Of a stretch of DNA of 64,000 nt, positions 53,745-62,569 are shown in pieces. The stretch comes from Streptomonospora salina (GTDB lineage Bacteria; Actinomycetota; Actinomycetes; Streptosporangiales; Streptosporangiaceae): positions 2,812,501 through 2,876,500 of the forward strand of contig NZ_JACHLY010000001.1 of assembly GCF_014204715.1 (NCBI RefSeq), given 5' to 3'. The position numbers and the translations under genes were made by a program. Positions within the stretch are counted from its first letter, which is position 1, and the number at the start of each line of letters is the position of its first letter. The notes beneath the pieces were generated by a model that worked only from the letters and a program-made list of their open reading frames with translations, was not told the DNA's origin and did not search any database.

Positions 53745-55736
53745 TCACTCCTTCGGTGCGATCCGGGTGCCGTCCAGGTAGCACCAGGCCCAGTCCTCAC
53801 CGGGCTCGGCGGAGGTGACCAACGGGTGCTCGGAGCCGCTCGCGTGGGCCGAGGCGTGGCGGTTCGGCGAGGAGTCGCAGCAGCCCACGTTCCCGCAGCT
53901 CAGGCAGATCCGCAGGTGCACCCAGTCGCGCTCGCCCATGCGCAGGCAGTCGGCGCAGCCCGCCGTGCCGGGCAGGACCGGCCGGGTTTCGGCGGTGTGC
54001 GGGCAGGGCGACTGCGGGTCGGCGGTGAAGCCGACGGGTACGTGCGGGTCGGGGCGGCGTCCGGGGGCCGGTGCCGGCAGGCCGAGCGCGTCCAGCACGG
54101 TGCCGGACAGGTCGGCGGAGACGCTGCCCGTCGTGTCGACGATGCGGTCGGCGCCGGCGGGGGCGAGGAGGCCGGTTTCGGGAGCGTCGACGGTCCGCAC
54201 CACGATGGGCGCGCCGGGCACGAGCCGCCGGAGGACGGCGACGATGCGGGCGCTCTCCTCGCTGGTGTTCTCCGCGACGACGACGGCGCGGGCCGCGGAC
54301 ACCCCCGCGTCCTCCAGGACGTTGTGCCGCATCGGGTCGCCGCGCACCACCGTGTGGCCTTGGGCCTCGGCGGCTGAGGCGAGGTCGGGGCCCAGCGTCG
54401 TGACGGTGACGGGGATGCCGCGGGCCCGCACCGCCGCGGCGAGTTCGGCGGACACCGGCCCCCAGCCCGAGATGAGCACCGGCGCTTCTGCGGCCGCCTG
54501 CCCGGCGCTGGCGCCGGAGGGCGCTCCCGATTGCGGGGGTGTCCCGCGGCGGGAACCCGCCCATCTGCCCAGCCGGTCGCCCAGCGCCGACAGTGCCGGG
54601 GTCAGGGTCATCAGCAGCACCGTGACCGCGATGAGCACTTGTTCTCCGTCTTCGCCCAGACCTCCCGGTTCGAGCCCGGCCTGGGCGCCCGCGCGCTGCA
54701 GGACGAACGAGAACTCGCCGATCTGGGCGAGCAGCAGGCCGCCCGCGACCGCGGTCGAGGTGCCCACGCCCAGGGTCGCCAGGGCCGTCGTCGCGGTGGC
54801 GGCCTTGATTACGACGACCGCGGCGGCCAGCAGCAGGACCAGCCACCACAGGTCCAGCAGCGTCCGCAGGTCCAGCAGCATGCCGATGGAGACGAAGAAC
54901 GTGGCGCTGAAGAGGATCTGCAGCGGCAGCACCTCGCCGAGGGCGTGGGCGCTGTGCCGCGATTCGCTGACGACCAGCCCGGCCAGGAACGCGCCCAGCG
55001 CGACGCTGACGCCGGCGAGCGAGGTCAGGTAGGCGGTGCCCAGCCCGATGGCGACCACGGTCAGCAGGAAGACTTCGGGCGAGCAGGCCCGCGCGACCCG
55101 CTCCAGCAGCGGCGGCATGACCTTGCGGGCCACGAGCAGCACGACGACCAGCACGGCGGCCGCGGTTCCCAGCGCACGCGCGATCTCCAGGGGGCCTTCG
55201 CCCGATCCGCCCAGCAGCGGGACGAGCAGCACCATCAGCACCACGGCCAGGTCCTGGAAGATCAGTGTGGCGACGGAGGCTTGGCCGACCGGCTCCGTGG
55301 TGCGCCCGGCCGAGGCGAGCACCTTGAGCACGATGGCGGTGGAGGACAGCGCGACGAGGAAACCGGTGAACACGGCGGTCTGCCAGTCCGCCCCGAACGC
55401 CAGGACCAGTCCCGCGGTGGCGCCGGCCGTGAGGAGCACCTGCAGGCCGCCGCCGACCAGCACGTGGTTCTTGATGGCGGCCAGGCGGTCCAGGGAGAAC
55501 TCGATGCCGATGGTGAACAGCAGGAGTATGACCCCGATGTCGGCGGCGGCTTCGACGGTTTCGGTGGTGGCGACCAGGCCGAGCTGGTGGGGACCGATCA
55601 GCACGCCCGCCAGGAGGAACCCGACGATGGGTACGACGCGCACCTTCACGCTGAGATAGCCGATGACGGCGGCCGCGCACAGCAGCAGGACCACGGGTGG
55701 CAGGTAGGCCGGCGTCTCTTCGGCGGCCAGGAGCAT
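53745..55736 (-). CDS. CPA2 cation/proton antiporter with TrkA-N and UBP zinc finger
   Basis: 663 residues. Residues about 8-400 form a 12-13 helix CPA2 (KefB/GerN-like) membrane domain: [61 protein letters not shown] TrkA-N-like Rossmann domain follows ([40 protein letters not shown]), and the last 80 residues are a UBP-type zinc finger ([49 protein letters not shown]). Exchanges K+ or Na+ for H+. ATG at 55736 has AAGGGA upstream. The zinc-finger fusion is unusual. Confidence 0.9.
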   Translation of the reverse strand: MLLAAEETPAYLPPVVLLLCAAAVIGYLSVKVRVVPIVGFLLAGVLIGPHQLGLVATTETVEAAADIGVILLLFTIGIEFSLDRLAAIKNHVLVGGGLQVLLTAGATAGLVLAFGADWQTAVFTGFLVALSSTAIVLKVLASAGRTTEPVGQASVATLIFQDLAVVLMVLLVPLLGGSGEGPLEIARALGTAAAVLVVVLLVARKVMPPLLERVARACSPEVFLLTVVAIGLGTAYLTSLAGVSVALGAFLAGLVVSESRHSAHALGEVLPLQILFSATFFVSIGMLLDLRTLLDLWWLVLLLAAAVVVIKAATATTALATLGVGTSTAVAGGLLLAQIGEFSFVLQRAGAQAGLEPGGLGEDGEQVLIAVTVLLMTLTPALSALGDRLGRWAGSRRGTPPQSGAPSGASAGQAAAEAPVLISGWGPVSAELAAAVRARGIPVTVTTLGPDLASAAEAQGHTVVRGDPMRHNVLEDAGVSAARAVVVAENTSEESARIVAVLRRLVPGAPIVVRTVDAPETGLLAPAGADRIVDTTGSVSADLSGTVLDALGLPAPAPGRRPDPHVPVGFTADPQSPCPHTAETRPVLPGTAGCADCLRMGERDWVHLRICLSCGNVGCCDSSPNRHASAHASGSEHPLVTSAEPGEDWAWCYLDGTRIAPKE

Positions 55737-55882
55737 GGGGTGTCCCTTCGTGCGCTGCTCACGGGCCCGGTCGGGCCAGGCCAGCATAGGCGCAGACCCT
55801 GCCGGGGACGAAGGGCGGGTGCGGGAGGGCCGGCAGGGGTGGTGCCCGGCAACATCGGTTACTAGCGAGTAATATCCCGGGT

Positions 55883-56350
55883 ATGGCAACCATGGACACA
55901 GAGACCGCCGCGTCCGTGAAATCCGGTTTCACGGCGGCGGTGCCCTTCGCCCGGACCCTGGGCGTGGAATTCCTCGACGTCGACTACGGCCGGGTCGTGA
56001 TGCGGCTCCCCGACGACCAGGCCCACCACAACCACGTCGGCGGACCGCACGCCGGTGCGATGTTCACACTCGGCGAGTCGGCGTCGGGCGCGATCGTCAC
56101 CGGAACATTCGGCGACCGGCTCGACCGTTGCGTCCCCTTGGCCGTGCACGCCGACATCCGCTACTACAAGCTCGCCATGGGCGACATGATCGCCGAGGCG
56201 AAGCTGGCCCGGCCGCGGCAGGAGATCGTCGCCGAACTCGACGAGGGCGGGCGCCCGGAGTTCGCGGTCGAGGTCGAGCTGCGCACCGAGGACGGTACGG
56301 CCACCGGCGCGATGACCGTCACCTGGACGCTCAAGCCCACCCGGAGCTGA
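55883..56350 (+). CDS. hotdog-fold thioesterase (DUF4442-like)
   Basis: 155 residues. Hotdog fold: PFARTLGVEFLDVDYGRVVM, then the active-site helix HHNHVGGPHAGAMFTLGESA, HADIRYYKLAMGDMIAEAKL and a final strand TGAMTVTWTLKP. Such proteins hydrolyse acyl-CoA or act on related thioesters. Divergent from the antiporter, 146 bases apart. ATG at 55883; a second ATG three codons later is possible. Confidence 0.87.
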   Translation: MATMDTETAASVKSGFTAAVPFARTLGVEFLDVDYGRVVMRLPDDQAHHNHVGGPHAGAMFTLGESASGAIVTGTFGDRLDRCVPLAVHADIRYYKLAMGDMIAEAKLARPRQEIVAELDEGGRPEFAVEVELRTEDGTATGAMTVTWTLKPTRS

Positions 56351-56632
56351 CCCCGCGCGCCCGCGCGGCCCGCCCGCCGCGGTTCGCGGTCCGGAGTCCG
56401 GGCCGCGTCCCCGCGGTGCGGCCGGCCGTAGTGACACCCCGCCCACGTGGGAGGAGGGGCGCGGCTGCGCGAGGCGACGGTCCGGGAGACGTTTCCGCGC
56501 GCTCGCCGGACGGAATGTCGCCCCTGACGGCTACGGTAACCGTGCCCGGAGCCGAGGCGGCTGCACCGGGAGCCGACCGGGTGCGACGGGGCCGGAGAAG
56601 GTCCGGCCGCCGGATACGTGAGGTGGGACAGC

Positions 56633-57775
56633 GTGAGATTGAGAGCCGACCGCGATTCGTTCGCCGACGCCGTGACGTGGACCGCTCGCGCCCTCCCGGC
56701 GCGCCCGTCCCTTCCGGTCCTGGCCGGCATGCGGCTTGAGGCCGAGCCCGGCTCCTCCGCGCTGCGCCTGTCCGGCTTCGACTACGAGGTGTCGGCGCGC
56801 GCCGAGGTCGAGGTGAGCGTCGAAGAGCCCGGCGCTCTGCTCATCTCCGGCCGACTGCTCGCCGAGATCGTGCGCAACCTCCCCGACGCCCCCGTAGACG
56901 TCCGGGCCGAGGGTTCCCGCGTCCTCATCACCTGTGGCAGCGCGCGTTTCACACTGCTCACCCTGCCCATCGAGGACTACCCGTCGCTGCCCCCGATGCC
57001 TGAGGGCAGCGGTTCGCTCAGCGCCGACTCCTTCGCCGGAGCGGTGCGCCAGGTCGCCCCGGCCGCCAGCCGCGACGACACGCTGCCCATGCTCACCGGC
57101 GTCGACATCGCCTTCTCCGGCGAAACGCTGACCCTTGCGGCCACCGACCGCTACCGCGTCGCTGTACGCAAGCTGTGGTGGAAACCGCAGGTCGCCGACC
57201 TCGAAACCTCCGCCCTGGTGCCCGCGCGCACTCTGCACGAGGTCGCCCGCTCGCTCACCGGCGGCACGAACCTCGACCTCGCGCTGTCTGCCGCCGCCGG
57301 CGACCGCACGCACGGCGAGGGGATGATCGGATTCGACAACAACGGGCGCCGTACCACCACGCGCCTGATCGACAGCGACTTCATCGCCTACGAGTCCCGG
57401 TTCCCCCGGGAGGCCGCGGGCCGCGCCACGGTCGCCACCGCCCCGCTGATCGAGGCGGTCAAGCGGGTTGCGCTGGTCGCCGACCGCAACACCCCGCTGC
57501 GCCTGTCGTTCAGCGAAGGGGAGGTCGTACTGGAGGCCGGGTCCGGCGAGGACGCCCAAGCCGCCGAGGCGCTGGCCGTCGAGTTCAGCGGCGATCCCGT
57601 CCGGGTGGCGTTCACCCCCGAGTACTTCCTCGACGGCCTCGGTGCCGTGCATTCCGAACACGTCCGCATCGACTTCACGGCACCGACCAAGCCGGTCGTC
57701 CTCACCGACGTGCCCGCCGACGAGGGGCAGGCGCCGGAATTCCGCTACCTGGTGATGCCGCTCCGGGTGGCGTAG
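56633..57775 (+). CDS. DNA polymerase III beta-clamp paralogue
   Basis: 380 residues, the length of a beta clamp. Three clamp domains: RLRADRDSFADAVTWTARAL, PSLPVLAGMRLEAE; VRQVAPAASRDDTLPMLTGV, LTLAATDRYRVAVRKLWWKP; and VKRVALVADRNTPLRLSFSE, with YLVMPLRVA at the C-terminus, close to the canonical MPxR end. It lacks the dnaA-dnaN-recF neighbourhood, so it is most likely the second, stand-alone DnaN of actinomycetes rather than the replicative one. GTG at 56633 gives the family start and follows AGGTGGGA. Confidence 0.85.
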   Translation: MRLRADRDSFADAVTWTARALPARPSLPVLAGMRLEAEPGSSALRLSGFDYEVSARAEVEVSVEEPGALLISGRLLAEIVRNLPDAPVDVRAEGSRVLITCGSARFTLLTLPIEDYPSLPPMPEGSGSLSADSFAGAVRQVAPAASRDDTLPMLTGVDIAFSGETLTLAATDRYRVAVRKLWWKPQVADLETSALVPARTLHEVARSLTGGTNLDLALSAAAGDRTHGEGMIGFDNNGRRTTTRLIDSDFIAYESRFPREAAGRATVATAPLIEAVKRVALVADRNTPLRLSFSEGEVVLEAGSGEDAQAAEALAVEFSGDPVRVAFTPEYFLDGLGAVHSEHVRIDFTAPTKPVVLTDVPADEGQAPEFRYLVMPLRVA

Positions 57776-57813
57776 CCGCAGCGGCCGCCGTCCCCCGTAC
57801 ACGGGCGCGGTCG

Positions 57814-58245
57814 TCAGTCGGGGCAGCCCTCCATGTTCTCGATGTCGTGGTTGAGATCCAGCGGGACGAACTCGTAGTGCCGGGTGCGGTACTTCAGCAG
57901 CTTGTGGCTCATCGGCACGGCCCAGCCCTGCAGCATGGGGTGGCGCCGGGCCAGTAGCAGCGAGGCGCGCTTGGCCTCGTCGCCCTCCAGGGGGCGTACT
58001 TCGCCGCGCACGGCGCCGCCGCGCGGCTTGCCGTTGAATGTGCAGGGGCGCAGATCGGCGTTGGCGTTGCGTGCCAGCCGCTTGGCCTTTCCCGATTCCT
58101 CCCAGGCGCGGAAGAGGACGCGCCCGTCGGCGACCGCGACGCTGACCGCCGTCCCGTGGGGGGTGAGGCCGTCGTCGCGGTAGGTCAGCAGCAGGGCGGT
58201 CTTGTAGCGCAGGAACGGTTTCAGGAGCGTGGCTGCGGTCGTCAT
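57814..58245 (-). CDS. PPOX-class F420/FMN-binding protein
   Basis: 143 residues, split-barrel fold: PFLRYKTALLLTYRDDGLTP, GTAVSVAVADGRVLFRAWEE, SGKAKRLARNANADLRPCTF, GKPRGGAVRGEVRPLEG. This is the PPOX class of F420-dependent enzymes and related pyridoxamine-phosphate-oxidase-like proteins. Reduces or oxidises an unknown small molecule. Transcribed toward the DnaN paralogue; its promoter region contains the DnaA boxes of 58534-58606. Confidence 0.87.
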   Translation of the reverse strand: MTTAATLLKPFLRYKTALLLTYRDDGLTPHGTAVSVAVADGRVLFRAWEESGKAKRLARNANADLRPCTFNGKPRGGAVRGEVRPLEGDEAKRASLLLARRHPMLQGWAVPMSHKLLKYRTRHYEFVPLDLNHDIENMEGCPD

Positions 58246-58533
58246 CGGCGGTGGCTCCTCGTCGGCGTTGGGGAGTGTGCGACATCACTCTTTCCCTTGA
58301 GAGTGGCCTACGTCACTCCCGGCGTCGAGGATTCCCGCGCCCGGCTGTGGAGAACGCTTCCGCCCTCCGTCGAACGCGCACGGGGCTCCGTCCTGCGTCC
58401 GGTGCGGCCGGCGGTGCGAAGAAACGGACATGCGTTCGCGAGCGCCGCGCACGACCGCACGTGAACGGCGCACTACGGGTGGGCGCCCGCCCGTCGACGG
58501 GCGGGCGGCGGAAAGAAAACGCGGCCGCGAGGT

Positions 58534-58606
58534 TTATCCACAGGCGTTTTTGGCCGCTCGGCGAATCTGGACGGATTCCCCCGAGTTACCCACAGAGTTA
58601 TCCACA
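58534..58606 (+). promoter_or_regulatory. cluster of three DnaA boxes
   Basis: TTATCCACA at 58534-58542, TTACCCACA at 58586-58594 and TTATCCACA at 58598-58606, the last two 12 bases apart as in the cluster at 27712-27732. Lies in the 409-base gap 58246-58654, which has no gene; no AT-rich unwinding region is present. Confidence 0.6.
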
Positions 58607-58654
58607 AGGATGCGGCAATGCGGGGAGCATGTGGATGAGTGCGGCCGCGTCCGG

Positions 58655-59491
58655 TTACTCCTTTTCGGACAGTGCCGAAGTGCCGCTGTTGTCGACCGCA
58701 GTACCCATCCCGATCTCGGCACGGCGCCCCCGCGCGTATCCGGCCCGATACCCGGCCCGGTGGTGGGTGCGCTCCGGCTTCGTCGGTTTGAGCTCGGGAA
58801 ACCGGCTCTGGAAGTCCTCGCGAACCCGGTCGATGTCGGTGCGCAGCACGACCTCGGCCCCGCGCGAGGACGCCGCCTCGTCCTGGCCGGACTCCGAATC
58901 CGACGATTCGGCCCCGTCCTCGCGTTCGTCGCGCAGCCGGGCGCGGAACTCCTTGATCCGCTCGGCCACCGCATACCCGTAGGCGCGCACGAACGACCGG
59001 TAGAACCGGCTGCGCTCGGTGGCCAGCGTCGACCGGTCGTAGTTGCGCAGTTCGCGCAGGTTGGTGACGTGCTCACGCGCGGTGAACTTGGCCGAGGCCT
59101 CCATCTGCATGCTGATCGAGGGCAGCAGTACCCGCAGCGCGTCCAGCGCGCTGGCCGTGCCGACGATGATCAGCGTCCGCTCGGCGTTGGTGGAGTTGTT
59201 GCCGCGTACCGCCGACTGGCACCCGTAGGCCCCTGCGATCCCCGCCAACGCCTTGACGCGCGCCTTGCCGTGACCGCCGACCCCCGAGACCGGGAAGTCC
59301 AGGCGCGTCACCGACTCCGGCTCCTCGCCCCGCTCGGCACGCGCCTCCGCCTCGGCGATGGCGTGCCGGGTCATCAGCTCGGCGGCCTTGGCGGTGAACG
59401 CCTGGCTCTCGGCATCGGTGACCGAGGGATCCTCCGCCATGCGGAGGAGCCCGCGGACACGCTCGATCATCTTCTGACGAGCTTCAGTCAT
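58655..59491 (-). CDS. DUF2786 protein
   Basis: 278 residues. N-terminal DUF2786 (KMIERVRGLLRMAEDPSVTD, AESQAFTAKAAELMTRHAIA) and the DUF7168-like region behind it (LAGIAGAYGCQSAVRGN, TLIIVGTASALDALRVLLPS, RSFVRAYGYAVAERIKEFRA). The C-terminus includes RAGYRAGYARGRRA. Found in phages and many actinomycetes; function unknown, possibly nucleic-acid related. Lies upstream of the DnaA-box region on the same strand as the PPOX gene. Confidence 0.87.
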   Translation of the reverse strand: MTEARQKMIERVRGLLRMAEDPSVTDAESQAFTAKAAELMTRHAIAEAEARAERGEEPESVTRLDFPVSGVGGHGKARVKALAGIAGAYGCQSAVRGNNSTNAERTLIIVGTASALDALRVLLPSISMQMEASAKFTAREHVTNLRELRNYDRSTLATERSRFYRSFVRAYGYAVAERIKEFRARLRDEREDGAESSDSESGQDEAASSRGAEVVLRTDIDRVREDFQSRFPELKPTKPERTHHRAGYRAGYARGRRAEIGMGTAVDNSGTSALSEKE

Positions 59492-59549
59492 AGAGCGCTT
59501 GGTCGTTCCCCGTTGGTGTGTACTGCCATGGACCGGTGCAACAAGGAAA

Positions 59550-59963
59550 TCAGCCCGACTTGTTCCCCGCCACCATGCCGATCACGCCGAGGATGACCCA
59601 GATCACCGCTGCCGCGGCCAGACCCGAGAAGATCGCGCCGATGAAGGTCCCGCTCAGCAGGGACGTGACGGCGGCACCGAGCCCGGCCAGCACGGCGGGC
59701 CCGCCCGCGAAGCGCCACGGGTACTGGCCCGCCCAGCGGCGCGCCCGGCGGTCGCCCTTGCTTCCGAGAAGCGAAACGCCGCCGCCGACCAGGGCGAAGA
59801 AGAAAATCGCGGTGCCGAGCGGTCCTGCGACGGTGATGGCGGGCAGCGACGTGAGGAACGACAGGCCTCCGGCCACCACGCCGGCTCCCGTCGCGATCCC
59901 GGTGGGCCACATCATCGTCGCCGCGTGCACGGGCATGAGCGAGTTTCCGCGCTCCAGCGTCAT
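59550..59963 (-). CDS. small integral membrane protein
   Basis: 137 residues. Four hydrophobic segments: GIATGAGVVAGGLSFLTSLP, TVAGPLGTAIFFFALVGGGV, GGPAVLAGLGAAVTSLLSGT and GLAAAAVIWVILGVIGMVAG, with a basic loop KGDRRARRWAGQYPWR. No family recognised. AAGGAG six bases before the ATG at 59963 decides the start; the longer frame to 60089 is not coding. The following DUF2786 gene starts 58 bases on, so they may share a transcript. Confidence 0.75.
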   Translation of the reverse strand: MTLERGNSLMPVHAATMMWPTGIATGAGVVAGGLSFLTSLPAITVAGPLGTAIFFFALVGGGVSLLGSKGDRRARRWAGQYPWRFAGGPAVLAGLGAAVTSLLSGTFIGAIFSGLAAAAVIWVILGVIGMVAGNKSG

Positions 59964-60202
59964 GTCAGCTCCTTCGATTCCGGCTGGTCGAAGCCTGGTC
60001 GCCAGCCTGTCCTGTCCAGGATGCCCGTCAGGTAGCAGCGGTGCATCAGGGCGTACCCCTGACCTACCCCTGATGGAGCGCTCCGGCACCTGATCGTCCC
60101 GACACAGCGGAACGGACCGCCGAACCGAGGCTCGGCGTCACGGGGACAACGAGCGGCGCGCGGCGGACGTGCCCGCCGGCGGCGCGGCGCCGCGAGCGTG
60201 GG

Positions 60203-61105
60203 TCATGTCTCCGGCGCCACCGGCCCCCGCCGGGCGGCTACGGGAAGGGCGCCCGCCGCGGCCAGCCACGACGGCCCGACCGTATGCACCCCGCGGCCAC
60301 CGGCCGCATCGCCGCGTCCGGTGACGAACAGGACCCCGGTGCGGACCCCGTCCGCCGGTTCCGCCTCGACCGGCGGGTCGGGCGCCCCCTCCGGGCGCGT
60401 ACACACGACCTCGACGCCGGGCACCGGCTCGGGCACCTGCGCCCCGGCCGACACGAACAACCGGATCCGCGGGAACCACCGGTGCAGGCCGGCGCCGACG
60501 ATTCCGTCGGGCAGGGCTCCGGCGGCGACGCCCGATGCGGCCAGTCCGGCCAGGTCGTCGCGCAACCGCTCCACCGACGCGCCGTCCTCGTCGGCCCCGG
60601 CCGGCAGCACGGTGGACGCGTCCACGTCCACGGCGAGCCGTTCGCCCAGGGCCTCGCGCAGCAGCGGCCAGGTCGTGCCGAACGCCGGCAGCAGCCGAAG
60701 GCCGGGAACGTCGCCGACGCCGACCCAGCGGACCTCGTCGCTCTCCCAGTTGGCGGCCTCCAGCCGCTCTCCCGACACGGCCCGGGCCAGCACCGTGTCG
60801 TAGCGCCACACCGTGTGCTCCTGGCGGTGCAGCCCGACCAGCTCCATGCCGCCCGGGTCGCCCGCGACCTCCTCCCCGAACTCCCGCAGCGCAGCCTGCA
60901 CGGGGGTCTCGTCGCTGTTGCGCGCCCCGCCGGGAACGCCCCAGGTGCCGCCCTGGTGGCTCCACACCGCGCGGTGCTGCATCAGCACATGGCTGCCCCC
61001 CGCCTCGCGCCCCTCCGGCGCGAGCAGCAGCAGGCCGGCGCTGCCGAAGCGGCCCCAGCGGCGCGACCCGTCGGGAAGCGTCACCCAGCCGTCGCCGTCG
61101 CTCAT
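60203..61105 (-). CDS. Nudix hydrolase with C-terminal extension
   Basis: 300 residues. Nudix domain about 1-150 with the box GGARNSDETPVQAALREFGE (G-x5-E-x7-REU-x-EE-x-G-U) and preceding HQGGTWGVPGG. Cleaves a nucleoside diphosphate linked to another group. The last 150 residues have a second module (VPEPVPGVEVVCTRPEG, GVRTGVLFVTGRGDAAGG) I cannot name. ATG at 61105 has AGGAGGTGGG in front; the frame continues as far as 62515 opposite the membrane gene without coding value. Confidence 0.85.
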   Translation of the reverse strand: MSDGDGWVTLPDGSRRWGRFGSAGLLLLAPEGREAGGSHVLMQHRAVWSHQGGTWGVPGGARNSDETPVQAALREFGEEVAGDPGGMELVGLHRQEHTVWRYDTVLARAVSGERLEAANWESDEVRWVGVGDVPGLRLLPAFGTTWPLLREALGERLAVDVDASTVLPAGADEDGASVERLRDDLAGLAASGVAAGALPDGIVGAGLHRWFPRIRLFVSAGAQVPEPVPGVEVVCTRPEGAPDPPVEAEPADGVRTGVLFVTGRGDAAGGRGVHTVGPSWLAAAGALPVAARRGPVAPET

Positions 61106-61225
61106 CCCACCTCCTCTTCCTGCCCCGGACTCGGGGCGGTCCGTACTCCACCTTGCCCACTGCGGCCGACTACGGCCAGTGCGCGGAGACACCGCTCGCG
61201 GCCGAGCCGTTAGGATTCTCGCGCG

Positions 61226-62521
61226 ATGAGCAGGACGGCGACGGCCACGGTCTCGATTGCACGGTTGCCCCTCTACTCCCTCGATTTGGCGAGGCGGTAC
61301 TGGGCGCCGCTGTTGTGCGTCTATGTCATCGGCACGTTCCTGCACGACATGATGATGCGCGGGGTCGTGCGCCTGTCGGCGATCGACCAGAATCTCGCCC
61401 TGATCGGGATGACCCTGGTCGTACTGGCGCAGCTCACCGTGACCATCGTGATGTTCCACCTGCTGCGCCCGGGCCTGCCCGCCGTCGACCGCGAAATGGC
61501 CGCCCCCTCCGCACGGTCCGGAGGGGCCGCCGAGCGCGAGCGCCGCTGGGTCGACGCCGTCGCGATGGCGATCCTGCCGTTCCTGATCTTCTACAACGCC
61601 TGGGGGCGCTTCGCCGAGGAGTTCCGCCAGTACAACGTGCAACTGATCAACCAGCGCGGCCTCGACGGGTTCGTGGAGACCACCGAGATCAACGCGCTCG
61701 GGATCCCGCTGGGCATCGCGCTGGCGTCGTTCCTGCTTCGGATGCTGTGCGAACGGCTCTACCGGCGCACCGACAGCAAGCCCCTCGGGGTGTTCACGGC
61801 GCTGTTCGAGGCCAACTGGATGTTCTTCGGCCTCTTCTCGATCGTGCAGGTCTTCGGCAACATCCGGGCCTGGTTCACCGACCGCCAGGCCTTCTACGTC
61901 GTCGAGAACGGCATCCGGGAGTCCATGCGCAGCCTCGGCAGCACCCTGTCGCTGCCGGTCGAGCAGGCCTATACCGCGGCGCTGGCGGCGGTCGGCCAGG
62001 TGCTGGAGCACCTGCGCGACGGCCTGTTCGAGCCGCTGCTGTGGCTGACCATCGCCGCGGTGGTCTTCGGCGCCGAGATGGGCCGCTACCAGTCGCTGTT
62101 CCGCAAGGGCAGCCGCGCCGCCAAGATCGAGGGGGCACTGACGTCGGACGGCAACCCCTTCATGCGGGAGATCGGCCGGATCTTCCAGCGCGACGCGCAG
62201 GACCGGTGGATGCCCTTCGTCAACGCCCTGCGGTTCGTCCTGCGCGCCGGCCCGGTGTTCTACCTGGGCTTCTGCCTCTACTACGTCCTGCTCGACGCCG
62301 CGTTCGGGTGGCTGGAGCGCGGGGTGTTCGTCGCCGTGGGGCCGCACGACTTCCTCAGCTGGTGGTGGCCGTGGCTCACGCCCATCGGCTTCGCCGTCGA
62401 CGCGCTGCACGAACTGCTGCGGGTGTGCTTGCTGGCGGCGGCGTTCGAGATCACCCTGCGCAGCGTGGGCGCGATCAGCGCCGGGCGCCGGACGCGGCCC
62501 GTCCAGGGCGCACACGCCTGA
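61226..62521 (+). CDS. multi-pass membrane protein of unknown function
   Basis: 431 residues with about eight hydrophobic segments, for example YWAPLLCVYVIGTFLHDMMM, AIDQNLALIGMTLVVLAQLT, DAVAMAILPFLIFYNAWGRF, ALFEANWMFFGLFSIVQVFG, and LRAGPVFYLGFCLYYVLLDA. No transporter or enzyme motif stands out. Divergent from the Nudix gene, 120 bases apart. ATG at 61226 lies 14 bases after a GGATT-like weak site. Conserved-looking but uncharacterised. Confidence 0.8.
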   Translation: MSRTATATVSIARLPLYSLDLARRYWAPLLCVYVIGTFLHDMMMRGVVRLSAIDQNLALIGMTLVVLAQLTVTIVMFHLLRPGLPAVDREMAAPSARSGGAAERERRWVDAVAMAILPFLIFYNAWGRFAEEFRQYNVQLINQRGLDGFVETTEINALGIPLGIALASFLLRMLCERLYRRTDSKPLGVFTALFEANWMFFGLFSIVQVFGNIRAWFTDRQAFYVVENGIRESMRSLGSTLSLPVEQAYTAALAAVGQVLEHLRDGLFEPLLWLTIAAVVFGAEMGRYQSLFRKGSRAAKIEGALTSDGNPFMREIGRIFQRDAQDRWMPFVNALRFVLRAGPVFYLGFCLYYVLLDAAFGWLERGVFVAVGPHDFLSWWWPWLTPIGFAVDALHELLRVCLLAAAFEITLRSVGAISAGRRTRPVQGAHA

Positions 62522-62569
62522 TACGGGCGCACATGCGAGAGGACGGCGGGGTCCGGGCCGGGTCGGCTG

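Noticed and set aside
56633-58606. dnaN plus DnaA boxes as the chromosomal origin
   Set aside because: No dnaA, recF or gyrB, no AT-rich unwinding region and only three boxes; treated as a DnaA-binding cluster instead.
60203-62515. 770-codon minus-strand frame covering the Nudix gene and more
   Set aside because: Only the part after 61105 has a domain and ribosome site; the rest is antisense to the membrane protein gene.
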